Positions 45,096-54,657 of a stretch of 64,000 bases of DNA are shown one piece after another. The notes beneath the pieces are model-generated. The model searched no databases, had not been told where the DNA came from, and was given only the letters and a program-made list of their open reading frames with translations. Position numbers and translations under genes: made by a program. This stretch comes from Mycolicibacterium llatzerense (GTDB taxonomy: Bacteria > Actinomycetota > Actinomycetes > Mycobacteriales > Mycobacteriaceae). The stretch is from positions 1 through 64,000 of the forward strand of contig NZ_JXST01000023.1 in the NCBI RefSeq assembly GCF_000878195.1, given 5' to 3'. Numbering within the stretch: the stretch's first letter is position 1; every line of letters starts with the position of its first letter.

Positions 45096-46002
45096 GCCCG
45101 ACTGCCATGGCGGCAGCCAGCGTCTGAACCCGGCGGGTAAGCCGGACAGCTCGTTTCAGATCCGCGACGGCCGGCGGAGGACCGTCGCCGAGCGTCGGCC
45201 GCATCTCCAGACGGTGCGCGTACTGCGTCGGTCCCCCGAGCTGCACGCCGAGCGCACCGGCGAATGACGCTTCTGCCACACCGGCATTGGGGCTCGGGTG
45301 CTTGTGCGCGTCGGCTCGCCAGGCCCGCCACGCCGCAGCCGGCCGGCCGGACACCGCCAGCACACACAGCCCCGTCACGCGGGCCGGCAGGTAGTTGAGG
45401 ATGTCGTCGAATCGAGCTGCCGCCCAACCGAACCGGGTGTAGCGCGGGTTGAGGTGCCCGATCATCGCGTCCAGGGTGTTGGCGCCGCGGTACACCAGCA
45501 GGCCCGGCACTCCAGCGATCGCGCCCCACAGGATCGGTGCGACCTGCGCGTCGGAGGTGTTCTCCGCGACCGATTCCAGTGCGGCCCGGGCCAGCCCGTC
45601 GGCGTCCAGGAACGCCGGATCCCGCCCGCACAGTGACGGCAGCAGTTCGCGGGCCGCGGTCACGTCGTCGCGGTCCAACCGGGCCGCCATGTCGGCGCCG
45701 GTACGGGCCAGCGACGTGCCGCCCAGCACCGTGTAGGTCGCCGCGGCAGTGACCAAGGTCTTCGCAACCGGACCCCGCGCGATGCGTTCCAGCCCGAAAC
45801 CCAGTGCCCCCAAACCGAACAGCAAGGCCGTGGTGTGACTTGCACCTGCCAGCCGATCGTCGCGGTAGGTACGGCGCTCCAGGGCGGCGGCCGCCGTTCC
45901 GAACAGAGCTACGGGATGGCCGCGGCGGGGGTCGGCCCAGCACACATCGGCCAGGTAGCCGAGCGCCAGACCAGCCGCACGCGCGGCGCTTCTGTCAAAC
46001 AC
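45049..46002 (-). CDS. cobD: Adenosylcobinamide-phosphate synthase
   Basis: A 317-residue CobD/CbiB membrane protein that attaches aminopropanol phosphate to adenosylcobyric acid in B12 synthesis. The GTG start at 46002 gives VFDRSAARAAGLALGYLADV. Family motifs include DPRRGHPVALFG, ESVAENTSDAQVAPILWGAI and YRGANTLDAMIGHLNPRYTR. Three to five membrane helices are expected. It links by pathway to cobC upstream on the same strand, although ptkA, ptpA and SURF1 intervene on the other strand. Confidence 0.94.
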   Translation of the reverse strand: MFDRSAARAAGLALGYLADVCWADPRRGHPVALFGTAAAALERRTYRDDRLAGASHTTALLFGLGALGFGLERIARGPVAKTLVTAAATYTVLGGTSLARTGADMAARLDRDDVTAARELLPSLCGRDPAFLDADGLARAALESVAENTSDAQVAPILWGAIAGVPGLLVYRGANTLDAMIGHLNPRYTRFGWAAARFDDILNYLPARVTGLCVLAVSGRPAAAWRAWRADAHKHPSPNAGVAEASFAGALGVQLGGPTQYAHRLEMRPTLGDGPPPAVADLKRAVRLTRRVQTLAAAMAVGLSAAGRSGRPFSPRR

Positions 46003-46038
46003 GCCGGGCAGCGTCTCACAGGGTGTTTACTCGGCATC

Positions 46039-46866
46039 ATGCGGCTCGGTCCTCCTCGGCACCCGAAGCGGGTAGTCGACCTCATCAACCCCGCGGCAGC
46101 CCTGGCACCGGCGGCCAACGTGATCATGCAACTGGCTCTGCCCGGAGTCGGCTACGGCGTGCTGGAAAGCCCCGTCGACAGTGGCAATGTCTACAAGCAC
46201 CCGTTCAAACGCGCCCGCACCACCGGCACCTATCTGGCGGCCGCCGTGTACGGCACCGACGACGACCGCGCCCTGATCCGCGGCGAGGTGGACCGGGTGC
46301 ACGCCCTGGTGCGGTCGACGGCGTCCAGTCCCGTGAAGTACAGCGCGTTCGATCCGAAGCTGCAGTTGTGGGTGGCGTCCTGCCTGTACCGCTATTACAT
46401 CGATCAGCACGAGTTCCTGTACGGCCCGCTGAGCCCCGAGGCCGCCGACGCCGTCTATCGGGACGCCCGCACCCTCGGCACCACGCTGCAGGTGCGCGAC
46501 AGCATGTGGCCGGCCGACCGGCTCGCCTTCGACGAGTACTGGAAACGCACGCTCGACCAGCTGCAGATCGACGAACCCGTGCGCGAACATCTGCACGGCG
46601 TGGCTTCGCTGGCGTTCTTGCCCACCCCGCTGCGGCAGTTGGCTGGTCCGTTCAACCTGTTCGCGACGACGGGCTTCCTGCCCGCCGAGTTCCGCACCCA
46701 CATGAAGCTGGCCTGGACGCCCGCGCACCAGCGCTGGTTCGACCGGCTCATGACGGCGCTGCGACTGGCCGACCGGGTGGTCCCGCGCGATGTGTGGCTG
46801 TTCGGCTACCAGCTGTACCTGTGGGATATGCGGGCCCGCGCGCGGCGCGGAAAACCGGTGGTATGA
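46039..46866 (+). CDS. DUF2236/MpaB-family oxygenase-like protein (Rv2237-like)
   Basis: A 275-residue protein starting at the ATG at 46039. Its long N-terminal extension (45835) overlaps cobD and is rejected. The DUF2236 family (MpaB/latex-clearing protein-like) has haem-binding helices; segments such as YRYYIDQHEFLYGPLSPEAA and TTGFLPAEFRTHMKLAWTPA fit this group. The substrate in mycobacteria is unknown. It diverges from cobD with a 36-base gap and precedes a VOC gene by 28 bases. Confidence 0.85.
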   Translation: MRLGPPRHPKRVVDLINPAAALAPAANVIMQLALPGVGYGVLESPVDSGNVYKHPFKRARTTGTYLAAAVYGTDDDRALIRGEVDRVHALVRSTASSPVKYSAFDPKLQLWVASCLYRYYIDQHEFLYGPLSPEAADAVYRDARTLGTTLQVRDSMWPADRLAFDEYWKRTLDQLQIDEPVREHLHGVASLAFLPTPLRQLAGPFNLFATTGFLPAEFRTHMKLAWTPAHQRWFDRLMTALRLADRVVPRDVWLFGYQLYLWDMRARARRGKPVV

Positions 46867-46894
46867 CCCAACATTCACAATCAGGAGGCATCTC

Positions 46895-47290
46895 ATGGCG
46901 TTCGCAGCACTGAACCATGTCGCAGTCACGGTCAGTGACATGGCCGTCAGCGGTCCCTGGTATCGCGCCCTGATCGGCGACGACCCGGTGCTCGACGAGC
47001 ACACCGACGCCGGCTACCGACATCTGGTGTGGGCACTGCCCGGCGGCACGTTGTTCGGCATCCACCAGCACGACCGCGCCATCGAGCCGGGCCAGTTCAG
47101 CGAGTTCCGGGCCGGCCTCGATCACGTCGGCTTCGGCTGCGCCTCCCGCGCCGACCTCGTCGAATGGGCCGGCCGGCTCGAAGAGCTGGGCGTCACGCAC
47201 GGCGGCGTCATCGACGCGCCCTACGGGTCCGGCCTGAGTTTCCGCGACCCCGACGGCATCGCGCTGGAGTTCTTCGCGCCGCCGGCGTGA
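46895..47290 (+). CDS. VOC-family (glyoxalase/dioxygenase-like) protein
   Basis: A 131-residue protein with two beta-alpha-beta-beta-beta modules. It starts MAFAALNHVAVTVSDMAVSG, with a His at residue 8, and ends FRDPDGIALEFFAPPA, with the C-terminal metal Glu. These are the VOC metal-ligand positions. An AGGAGG-type ribosome binding site at 46883-46888 supports the start. The substrate is unknown. It is probably co-transcribed with the DUF2236 gene and ends 3 bases before the convergent DUF5666 gene. Confidence 0.87.
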   Translation: MAFAALNHVAVTVSDMAVSGPWYRALIGDDPVLDEHTDAGYRHLVWALPGGTLFGIHQHDRAIEPGQFSEFRAGLDHVGFGCASRADLVEWAGRLEELGVTHGGVIDAPYGSGLSFRDPDGIALEFFAPPA

Positions 47291-47293
47291 TCG

Positions 47294-48004
47294 CTAGCGG
47301 TGCTGGTGCTCGCCACCTCCGCCGCCACACGCACCGTTCATCGCGGGCCGCACCATCGCAAACGTGGCCTGCAGGACACCGCTGCCGTCCTTGGTACCGC
47401 GCGCGCCCAGACACATCCCTGCGGCGATCGCCTTCGCGTCCGCGCCGGCACTCTTGGTGTAGCGGGTATCGGGCGTCACCGTCACGGTGATCTGGCTGTT
47501 GTCGGCGTCGGTGACCGTGATCGTGTTGCCGTTCACCGAGGCGACCGTGCCGTTGATGCCATGTTCGCGCTTCCCGCCCTTCTCGCCGCATTGTGCGTTG
47601 CGCGGTTGGCCGACGAGGACGTTCGCGGCGGTCACCGCCGCACTGTTGTTGTTGTCGTTGCCCTTGACCGGGCGGACGGCGACGCACTCGCCGGCGGTGA
47701 CGTCGGTCAGCTGGCCGGGGGCGAGCTGGGTGATGCGCGTCGAGGAGGTGATGTTCACGGTGCCCGGCCCGTCCTTCCCCGTGACCGACACGGTGCCGCC
47801 CGACACCGAGTTGACCAGCCCGGACACCCGGTCCTTGCCGCCCGGACCTCCGGGAGCCGGGCTGGCGGACGGCGACGACGAGGTGCTGGCAGCTTTCGAG
47901 CTGGGCGCCGGTGTGTTCGATGATCCGCAGGCCGACAGGGAGAGCGCAGCGAATCCGGCGAGGGTGACGACGCCGTAGCGCCGCGCACGAGTTGTAGTGG
48001 ACAT
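47294..48004 (-). CDS. DUF5666-type lipoprotein
   Basis: A 236-residue lipoprotein starting MSTTTRARRYGVVTLAGFAA, with the lipobox LSACG at about residue 22-26. A Ser/Pro/Ala linker (27-55) leads to two repeated OB-like DUF5666 modules (about 57-120 and 148-215), each beginning with V-S-G or I-N-G and the pattern NSVSGGTVSVTG or ASVNGNTITVTD. A Gly/His tail (GGGGGEHQHR) ends it. No enzymatic residues are visible. It probably sits in the cell envelope. It is monocistronic and converges with the VOC gene. Confidence 0.84.
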   Translation of the reverse strand: MSTTTRARRYGVVTLAGFAALSLSACGSSNTPAPSSKAASTSSSPSASPAPGGPGGKDRVSGLVNSVSGGTVSVTGKDGPGTVNITSSTRITQLAPGQLTDVTAGECVAVRPVKGNDNNNSAAVTAANVLVGQPRNAQCGEKGGKREHGINGTVASVNGNTITVTDADNSQITVTVTPDTRYTKSAGADAKAIAAGMCLGARGTKDGSGVLQATFAMVRPAMNGACGGGGGEHQHR

Positions 48005-48077
48005 GAGCCCACAGTGAACGGCCCAGCAATGAATCAGCTCAGATATTGATATGAAGACGCTGGGCGCGCAGCCGCGG

Positions 48078-48956
48078 TCAACTGGTACCGAAAAATTCAT
48101 CCAGTGCGGTGAGCACGTCGTCCGGGCGCTCTTCCGCCAGGAAGTGGCCGCCGTCGAGGCCTTGGCCACGCACGTCGCTGGCGTACCGCCGCCATACTTC
48201 CAGTGGCTGGTAGAGCTGGCCGACGACGCCGCGTGATCCCCACAGGATCAACAACGGACAGTCGACCGTGCGTCCTTCGTCCGCGGCGTCGTGAGTGAGA
48301 TCGATGGTGGCCGCGGCGCGGTAGTCCTCGCACATCGCATGGATGGATTCCGGTGTGGCGAAGCAGCGTTCGTACTCGGCCATGGCCTCGGGGTCGTAGA
48401 CGTCCGTGCCACCGAAGGCCCCCAGAAACGCCTTGAGCAGCAGTGCGGCCGTCGGCTGCATCATCAGCTCGGGCAGCGGCGCGGGCTGGATGAAGAAGAA
48501 CCAGTGGAAGTAGGCCGTGGCGAGCGCGGTGTCGGCGTGGTCGTAGACGTACTTGGTGGGGACGATGTCGAGCAGCGCAGCCCGGGTCACGGCCTCGGGG
48601 TGGTCGAGCATCATCCGATGCGTCACGCGCGCACCACGATCGTGGGCGACGACGCTGAAGGAGTCGTGCCCCAGCTGGTTCATCACGGCGACCTGATCGG
48701 CCACCATCGTCCGGAAGCTGTAGTCGGCGTGGTCGCCTCCGCCGGCCGGTTTTGAGCTGTCACCGTAGCCGCGAAGGTCGGTCGCGACCACGGTGAACCG
48801 TTCTGCCAGTCGAGGTGCGATGTGATGCCACATCACATGCGATTGCGGTGCGCCGTGGAGCAGCAGCAGCGGTGGACCCGACCCGCCGATCACCGCCTGA
48901 ATCTCGACCCCGTTGACGGCCAGCCGCTCGTCGGTGAAACCCGGGAAAAATCGCAT
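48078..48956 (-). CDS. Alpha/beta hydrolase, fluoroacetate dehalogenase-like
   Basis: A 292-residue alpha/beta hydrolase starting at the ATG at 48956 (MRFFPGFTDERLAVNGVEIQ). The elbow reads VVAHDRGARVTHRM, with the nucleophile Asp106, as in haloacetate dehalogenases and epoxide hydrolases rather than Ser esterases. The oxyanion motif LLLHGAPQSHVMWHHIAPRL and a C-terminal GGHFLAEERPDDV His are present. Substrate specificity cannot be read from the sequence. It is the last gene of a P450-aldolase-hydrolase operon; its start codon overlaps the aldolase stop (TGATG). Confidence 0.87.
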   Translation of the reverse strand: MRFFPGFTDERLAVNGVEIQAVIGGSGPPLLLLHGAPQSHVMWHHIAPRLAERFTVVATDLRGYGDSSKPAGGGDHADYSFRTMVADQVAVMNQLGHDSFSVVAHDRGARVTHRMMLDHPEAVTRAALLDIVPTKYVYDHADTALATAYFHWFFFIQPAPLPELMMQPTAALLLKAFLGAFGGTDVYDPEAMAEYERCFATPESIHAMCEDYRAAATIDLTHDAADEGRTVDCPLLILWGSRGVVGQLYQPLEVWRRYASDVRGQGLDGGHFLAEERPDDVLTALDEFFGTS

Positions 48957-49780
48957 CAGTCGAAGACGTCCGGCTGGCCGGCGACGATCTGTTCCCATAG
49001 CGGCCGGAACTGGAACCACGCGACCAGGTCACTGCCGATCTGGCCGTGCACCAGCTTGGCGGTGTCGTGGTCGATGACGGTAGGCGTGCCGGCAGCCATC
49101 GCGAGCAGCTGCGCCTGACATGACCGCTCCATCGTGACGAACCACCACGCGGCCGCCGAGACCGAGGTGCCGACGGTGATCAGCCCGTGGTTGCGCAGGA
49201 TGGCCGCCTTGTTGCCACCGATCGCGGCGGCGATGTTCTTGCCCTCCTCCTCGGCGAGGACCACCCCGCGGTAGTCGAGGTAGAGACCCTGGTCCTCGTA
49301 GAAGGGGCAGGCGTCCTGGGTGAGCGGCTCCAGCGGGATGCCCAGCGCGGAGAACGCCTTGCCGTACAGCGAGTGGGTGTGGGCGGCGGCGACGGCGTCC
49401 GGCCGGGCGTTGTGCACCTGCGCGTGGATCGTGAACGCCGCGGCGTTGACCGGCCGGGTGCCGTGCACGACACGGCCGTGGTGGTCCACGCAGATCAGGT
49501 CACTGACGCGAATGTGGTTGAAGCTCATGCCAAACGGATTGACCCAGAACAATTCCGGGTGCTCCGGGTCGCGGGCTGTCATATGCCCGGCGACGCCTTC
49601 GGAGAACCCGAGCTTGCCGAACACGCGAAACGCCACCGCGAGGTCGCGCTTGCGCTGCTCGCGTTCTTCCTCGAGCGACAGGCCCATGGGCGGAAGCGGC
49701 AGATCGCACGGATCGGGCAACGGGCCCAGCGCGCGTTCCAGCAGTTCCCGCATTTCGTCGCTGATCGTGCTCACGTCCAT
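48956..49780 (-). CDS. Class II aldolase/adducin family protein
   Basis: A 274-residue protein with the zinc-binding AAAHTHSLYGKAFSALG segment (first two His) and a later RNHGLITVGTSVSAA (third His), as in fuculose-phosphate aldolase and adducin-like proteins. An N-terminal Glu/Arg-rich helix (about 35-50) precedes the domain. In other bacteria such proteins act on sugar phosphates or keto-acids. Here it is between a P450 and a dehalogenase-like hydrolase, so it may clip a carbon chain in a catabolic route (inference). Confidence 0.86.
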   Translation of the reverse strand: MDVSTISDEMRELLERALGPLPDPCDLPLPPMGLSLEEEREQRKRDLAVAFRVFGKLGFSEGVAGHMTARDPEHPELFWVNPFGMSFNHIRVSDLICVDHHGRVVHGTRPVNAAAFTIHAQVHNARPDAVAAAHTHSLYGKAFSALGIPLEPLTQDACPFYEDQGLYLDYRGVVLAEEEGKNIAAAIGGNKAAILRNHGLITVGTSVSAAAWWFVTMERSCQAQLLAMAAGTPTVIDHDTAKLVHGQIGSDLVAWFQFRPLWEQIVAGQPDVFD

Positions 49781-49823
49781 CGCCAGGCCCTTCCGCCGCG
49801 GTCGCCGAGCCCAGCATCACACG

Positions 49824-51059
49824 TCAGGCCCCGCGGGGAAAGATGGGATTTGCTGACCGTCGGGGAGTGAACTCGATCGGCAGCGCGACCGGACCGGAAA
49901 TGCCCGTCATCGGCTTCCAGGGCACCGGGCCGGCGACGCGCACCTCGGTCAGCCGCGCGGTGATGACGCGCAGCGCCTCGGTCATTTCGACGCGGGCCAG
50001 GTGGGCGCCGAGGCAGTAGTGCACGCCGCCGCCGAAGGTCTGCATCGGTGCAGCGCCCTGCCGGGTGATGTCGAGGCGATCGGGATCGGTGAAAACCTGC
50101 GGATCGCGGTTGGCCGCAGCGGAATTGACGATCAGCGTCGAGCCCGCCGGGAACGTCATGCCACCCAGCTCGACATCGACGGTGGCGACCCTCATCGCAC
50201 CGAGCACGATCGGCGTGTGCCGCATCAGTTCTTCGACGGCCTGCGGCGCCAGGTCGGGACGCTGCGCCAGTAGCTCCCATTGCTCAGGGTGCCCGGCCAG
50301 CACCTGCACCGCGGCGGCCAGTTGATTGCGCGTGGTGTCGGTGCCGGCGATCAGCAGGAGTGCGGTCAGGTTCGCCAACTCGGCGTGGCTCAGCCGGTCG
50401 CCGTCATCCTCGGAGCGGATCAGTTCGGAGATCAGATCGTCGCCCAGGGCACTTCTGCGGTCGGCGATCAACTGCTCCACGTACACGCTCAATTCCGTCC
50501 AGGCGCGCAGGATTCTCGCCTCGTGCTCCCGCACGCTGAGCCCGAAGACCTGCGTGATGTCGGCCGCCCAGCCGGTGAACGACTGCCAGTCCGACGCGGG
50601 CGCGCCGAGCAGGGCGCAAATGATCGGTACCGGGTACGGCGTGGCGATGTCGGCGACGACGTCGCACCGCCCGGCGCCGAGCCGGCGGTCCACCAACTCG
50701 GTGATGACCTCGACGCACGCTTCGCGCATCCGCTCGGCCGCCCGCGGGGTGAAGGCGCGGGCCACCAGCCGACGCAACCGATTGTGTTCGGCACCTTCCA
50801 GGCTGATCAACAGCTTGGCGACCAGGTCCCACACCGGCCCGGACGTAATCCCCTGCACCACAAGGCCACTGCCTTGCGGGTTGACGAACCGGGAGTCGCG
50901 CAGCACTGTGCGCACCAGGTCATAACTCAGCACCTCGGGCCCATACTGGCCCAACGCGATCGGCCCGCGCCGACGTGCTCCGGTGAGCGCCGTACGGAAC
51001 TCGTCGAGCGTGCTCTCGGGCCCGTAAGTCAGGGTCGGCAAAGCCGTTGCAGTGGTCAT
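49824..51059 (-). CDS. Cytochrome P450
   Basis: A 411-residue soluble bacterial P450 starting MTTATALPTLTYGPESTLDE; upstream codons to 51155 are rejected as they enter the divergent promoter. The I-helix oxygen motif is LLIAGTDTTRNQL, the K-helix ExxR is in EELMRHTP, and the haem-binding loop is FGGGVHYCLGAHLAR with Cys349. Redox partners are not encoded nearby. It is first in the operon with the aldolase and hydrolase genes and is divergent from the cyclase-LuxR regulator. Confidence 0.92.
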   Translation of the reverse strand: MTTATALPTLTYGPESTLDEFRTALTGARRRGPIALGQYGPEVLSYDLVRTVLRDSRFVNPQGSGLVVQGITSGPVWDLVAKLLISLEGAEHNRLRRLVARAFTPRAAERMREACVEVITELVDRRLGAGRCDVVADIATPYPVPIICALLGAPASDWQSFTGWAADITQVFGLSVREHEARILRAWTELSVYVEQLIADRRSALGDDLISELIRSEDDGDRLSHAELANLTALLLIAGTDTTRNQLAAAVQVLAGHPEQWELLAQRPDLAPQAVEELMRHTPIVLGAMRVATVDVELGGMTFPAGSTLIVNSAAANRDPQVFTDPDRLDITRQGAAPMQTFGGGVHYCLGAHLARVEMTEALRVITARLTEVRVAGPVPWKPMTGISGPVALPIEFTPRRSANPIFPRGA

Positions 51060-51210
51060 GTTTCGACTATCGCGGTACGGCAGCCGGTACTGCGTCGGCT
51101 GATGTGCGTAAAAACTGGCCACCGACATGCTTACGCGGGAGTGGATGCTGGACAACTATTGGCCATTTGGCTGATGCTTAGCCCATCCGCACCGACGCAA
51201 GCTGACTGAC
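51060..51210. promoter_or_regulatory. Divergent promoter region, P450 operon and cyclase-LuxR regulator
   Basis: This 151-base gap must hold the promoters of both genes. Two TGGCCA palindromes occur (51116-51121 and 51160-51165). I could not recognise a conserved operator, and the TGGCCA spacing is suggestive only. Confidence 0.4.
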
Positions 51211-54200
51211 ATGAGCGAACTTCCCACCGGAACCGTCACGCTGCTGCTAGCCGACATCGAGGGCTCGACACGGCTCTGGGACACCCAACCCGACACGATG
51301 CGCGCCGCCATCACCTGCCTCGACGAAGTCATTTCCGCTGTCGCGTTGAACCACCACGGCGTACGCCCCCTTGAACAGGGTGAAGGCGACAGCTTCGTCA
51401 TCGCCTTCCAGCGAGCGGCCGACGCCGTGGCATGCGCTGTGGACCTGCAACGCGCCCCGCTGTCCCCGATCGCGCTGCGCATCGGGTTGCATACCGGGGA
51501 CATCCAGTTGCGCGACGAGAACAACTACGTCGGCCCCACCATCAACCGCGCGGCCCGGCTTCGCGATCTCGCCCACGGCGGCCAGACCGTCCTGTCCGGG
51601 GTCACCGAAGCCCTTGTGGCCGAACAGCTTCCGCCCGAGGTCACGCTCATCGACCTGGGCACCCACGCCCTGCGCGATCTGCCCCGGCCCGAACGTGTCG
51701 CGCAGCTCTGTCACCCCGACCTGCACAACGAGTTTCCACCGCTACGGACTGCGGTCGGCAGTTCCAACCTACCGATCCAGTTGACCAATTTCATTGGGCG
51801 ACAGACGGAAATCGAGCATGTCCGGCGGACGCTCGACGACCACCGGCTGGTGACGCTGACGGGAGCCGGCGGAGCCGGGAAGACCCGGCTGGCGGTGCAT
51901 GTGGCCGCCATGGCCGCCGGCGACTTCGGCGGTGTCTGCTACATCGATCTGGCGCCCATCAACCACCCCGAGGCCGTCGCGGCCACCGCAGCGCGGACGC
52001 TGAACCTGCCGGACCAACCCGGCCGCTCGACCACCGACACCCTTCGGCGCTTCCTGCGTGACCGCCACCTGCTACTTGTGCTGGACAATTGCGAGCACTT
52101 GCTGGAGGCCAGCGCACAGCTGGCCACGGCGATACTTGCCGACGCCCAGCGACTTTCGATCCTGGCGACCAGCAGGGAACCGCTCGGGGTCGCCGGCGAG
52201 GCGACCTGGCAGGTGCCGTCGCTGCCATTGGCCGACGAGGCCGTCGCATTGTTCGCCGATCGAGCGCGGCTGGCCCGCGCCGGGTTCTCCCTCACCGAGG
52301 ACAACACCTCCGCGGTGATCGAAATCTGCCGTCGCCTCGATGGCATGCCGCTGGCCATCGAGCTGGCCGCCGCCCGGGTCCGGACGCTGACATTGACGGA
52401 AATCGTTGACAGCCTTCATGATCGCTTCCGGGTGCTGACGGGCGGCTCCCGAACCTCGGTGCGGCGCCAGCAGACGCTGCGCGCCTCGGTGGACTGGTCG
52501 CACGCACTGCTGACCGACAACGAACGAATCCTGTTCCGTCGCTTGGCCGTATTTCTCGGCAGCTTCGATCTCACGGCCGTCCGTGCCATCGCGGGTGACG
52601 ACACCATCGAGCGCTACCAGGTTCTCGACCAACTCACCCTGTTGGCCGACAAGTCACTGGTGGTCATCGACGACACCGGCGGCCACACCCGATACCGGCT
52701 GTTGGAGACCATGCGTCAGTACGCGCTGGAAAGGCTGGGCGAATCAGGCGAAGCCGACACCATCCGTTCGCGGCACCGCGACTACTACACGGCGATGGTC
52801 GCCCAACTGAGCGCACCGGTGCAGATTGGTCACGAGCAGCGCGTCGCGCAGGCCGAGGCCGAAATGGACAATCTGCGAGGCGCATTCGAGTGGAGCCTGG
52901 AAAACAGCGACACCGAACAAGCATTGGCGCTGACCTCGTCACTCCACGTGCTGTGGTGGACCCGGGGCCGCATCCAGCAGGGGCGCACGTGGTTCAACGC
53001 CGCGTTGTCCCAATACCAGCAATCCGGCGTATCCCCCGCTGTCTACGCTCGCGCTCTGGCTGAGCATGCATTTCTCGACACCTGGGTCACCGGGTCGGCC
53101 ACCATGGACTCAGCGCGCCAGGCACTGACCATTGCCCGCGAGCTCGCTGACCCCGCCCTACTCGCCCGGGTGCTGACCGCGTGCGGCTTCACGTCCGGGT
53201 ACACCGGTGATGCCGATCTGGCCGCGACTTTCTTCCTCGAAGCCGGCGAACTCGCCCGCGCAGTGGGTGACAACTGGTCGTTGATCCAGATTCTGGCGTG
53301 GCAGTCCAATGTCGCTGAGACGGCGGGCTTTCCACTGGTCGCACGGCAGTACGCCGAGGAAGGCTGCACTCTGGGCGCGACCATCGACGACCGGCACGGC
53401 CTCCGGATCTGCCGACTGTCCTGCGGTTGGATCAACATCCAGCGAGCCGAGTTCATCGAAGCGGCCGCGCAATTCCACGCCGTCCTGGCCGAGATCGAGG
53501 AGGCACACGACGAGATGAGCGCGGTCGGCGCCGCCCTCGGCCTGAGCATTGTCTACGCCAACTTGGGGCAGACCGACGAAGCCCGCGCGACGTCGCTGCA
53601 GGCCGTCGACCTGGCCCGCGGACTCGACCACTACTTCCTCGGGCTGGCCAACGGGACACTGGCGATCGCCGAGCTGGCTGCCGGCGACATTGCTGCGGCA
53701 CGCGCCGCCAGCGCCGACAACTGGCAGCAGCTCAGCGGTACGCATCCCGACCTTGCCGCGGTGCATCTGGCCCACCACGCTGTGCACAGCGCCATCGCCG
53801 ACCATGACCTGCCGCTTGCACGCAGCTGGGCCGAGACGGCCCTCGGTTCGTCGACCGGCTGGCACCTGGCGCTCGCGTCGCTGGCATTGTCGCGAATCGC
53901 GCAGGCCGAGGGCCGATCAGACGAGGCCGAACGGCACGCTCATGAGGCGGTGGCCGCAGTCGCCGACAGTGGAGCCCTCGTGCCTCTTGCCGACATCCTC
54001 GAACAGCTTGCCGCGCTGATCCTTCGCCACGACGCCTGGCGCGCGGCCCGAATCCTGGGGGCCGCCGAGGCATTCCGACAGCGGACCGGCATGATCCGCT
54101 TCCCGATGTACGACGCCGCGTACGACGAATCCGTCGCCACACTTGGCGCGGCGATGTCTCCGGAGGATTTCACCGCGGCGTGGGACGAAGGTGCGGGGCT

Positions 54201-54459
54201 GACGACGGACGAGGCCATCGCCTACGTACAGCGCGGACGCGGTGAACGCCGACGCTCGACTAGCGGATGGGACTCGATCACCCGCGCCGAGCTCGATGTG
54301 GTGAAGCTTGCCGGAGACGGGCTGGGCAACAAGGAGATCGCGGCGCGCCTGTTCGTCTCGCCGCGCACGGTGCAGGCTCATTTGTCACACATCTATTCGA
54401 AGCTCGGGCTGACGTCCCGAGTGCAACTGGCCCATGAGGCCAGCCGGCGAGCGTTGTAA
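51211..54459 (+). CDS. Multidomain regulator: adenylate/guanylate cyclase, NB-ARC-like ATPase, TPR and LuxR HTH
   Basis: A 1082-residue regulator. A class III nucleotide cyclase domain (about 5-165) has TVTLLLADIEGSTRLW with metal Asp15 and GEGDSFVIAF with Asp60, so the cyclase core may be active. An STAND-type ATPase follows, with Walker A GAGGAGKTRLAV at 218-229 and Walker B LLLVLDNCEHLLEA. A region of about 400 residues with TPR-like helical repeats is next. It ends in a LuxR helix-turn-helix (about 1015-1080, ITRAELDVVKLAGDGLGNKE, then FVSPRTVQAHLSHIYSK). The layout is common in mycobacteria (MalT/LAL-type), and the ligand is unknown. It is divergent from the P450 operon and upstream of the nitrile hydratase-like cluster, either of which may be its target. 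Confidence 0.9.
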   Translation: MSELPTGTVTLLLADIEGSTRLWDTQPDTMRAAITCLDEVISAVALNHHGVRPLEQGEGDSFVIAFQRAADAVACAVDLQRAPLSPIALRIGLHTGDIQLRDENNYVGPTINRAARLRDLAHGGQTVLSGVTEALVAEQLPPEVTLIDLGTHALRDLPRPERVAQLCHPDLHNEFPPLRTAVGSSNLPIQLTNFIGRQTEIEHVRRTLDDHRLVTLTGAGGAGKTRLAVHVAAMAAGDFGGVCYIDLAPINHPEAVAATAARTLNLPDQPGRSTTDTLRRFLRDRHLLLVLDNCEHLLEASAQLATAILADAQRLSILATSREPLGVAGEATWQVPSLPLADEAVALFADRARLARAGFSLTEDNTSAVIEICRRLDGMPLAIELAAARVRTLTLTEIVDSLHDRFRVLTGGSRTSVRRQQTLRASVDWSHALLTDNERILFRRLAVFLGSFDLTAVRAIAGDDTIERYQVLDQLTLLADKSLVVIDDTGGHTRYRLLETMRQYALERLGESGEADTIRSRHRDYYTAMVAQLSAPVQIGHEQRVAQAEAEMDNLRGAFEWSLENSDTEQALALTSSLHVLWWTRGRIQQGRTWFNAALSQYQQSGVSPAVYARALAEHAFLDTWVTGSATMDSARQALTIARELADPALLARVLTACGFTSGYTGDADLAATFFLEAGELARAVGDNWSLIQILAWQSNVAETAGFPLVARQYAEEGCTLGATIDDRHGLRICRLSCGWINIQRAEFIEAAAQFHAVLAEIEEAHDEMSAVGAALGLSIVYANLGQTDEARATSLQAVDLARGLDHYFLGLANGTLAIAELAAGDIAAARAASADNWQQLSGTHPDLAAVHLAHHAVHSAIADHDLPLARSWAETALGSSTGWHLALASLALSRIAQAEGRSDEAERHAHEAVAAVADSGALVPLADILEQLAALILRHDAWRAARILGAAEAFRQRTGMIRFPMYDAAYDESVATLGAAMSPEDFTAAWDEGAGLTTDEAIAYVQRGRGERRRSTSGWDSITRAELDVVKLAGDGLGNKEIAARLFVSPRTVQAHLSHIYSKLGLTSRVQLAHEASRRAL

Positions 54460-54657
54460 ACAGACGAATACCGCTGAGCATCAACAGCATTCAGTAAATT
54501 TGAGGAAAATGACGCGAGGTCACGGGCACGGAGCTATCGTCGTCACGTAGTCATGTGAGCGAGGACGCCGGGGGTGCGTTCGTTCCTCAGCATGTGTTGG
54601 ATGCCGAATCGGCCCCTCGCGTCAGATTGTTGCGTCTGCACAACCCGAGGAGCTGTC

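Noticed and set aside
45804..46913. A 369-codon plus-strand frame across cobD and the DUF2236 gene
   Set aside because: It is Arg/Pro-rich with no domain and is a shadow of the DUF2236 and cobD frames.
51116..51165. Two TGGCCA palindromes as a specific operator
   Set aside because: Six-base palindromes of this composition are frequent at high GC, so no claim is made beyond noting them.
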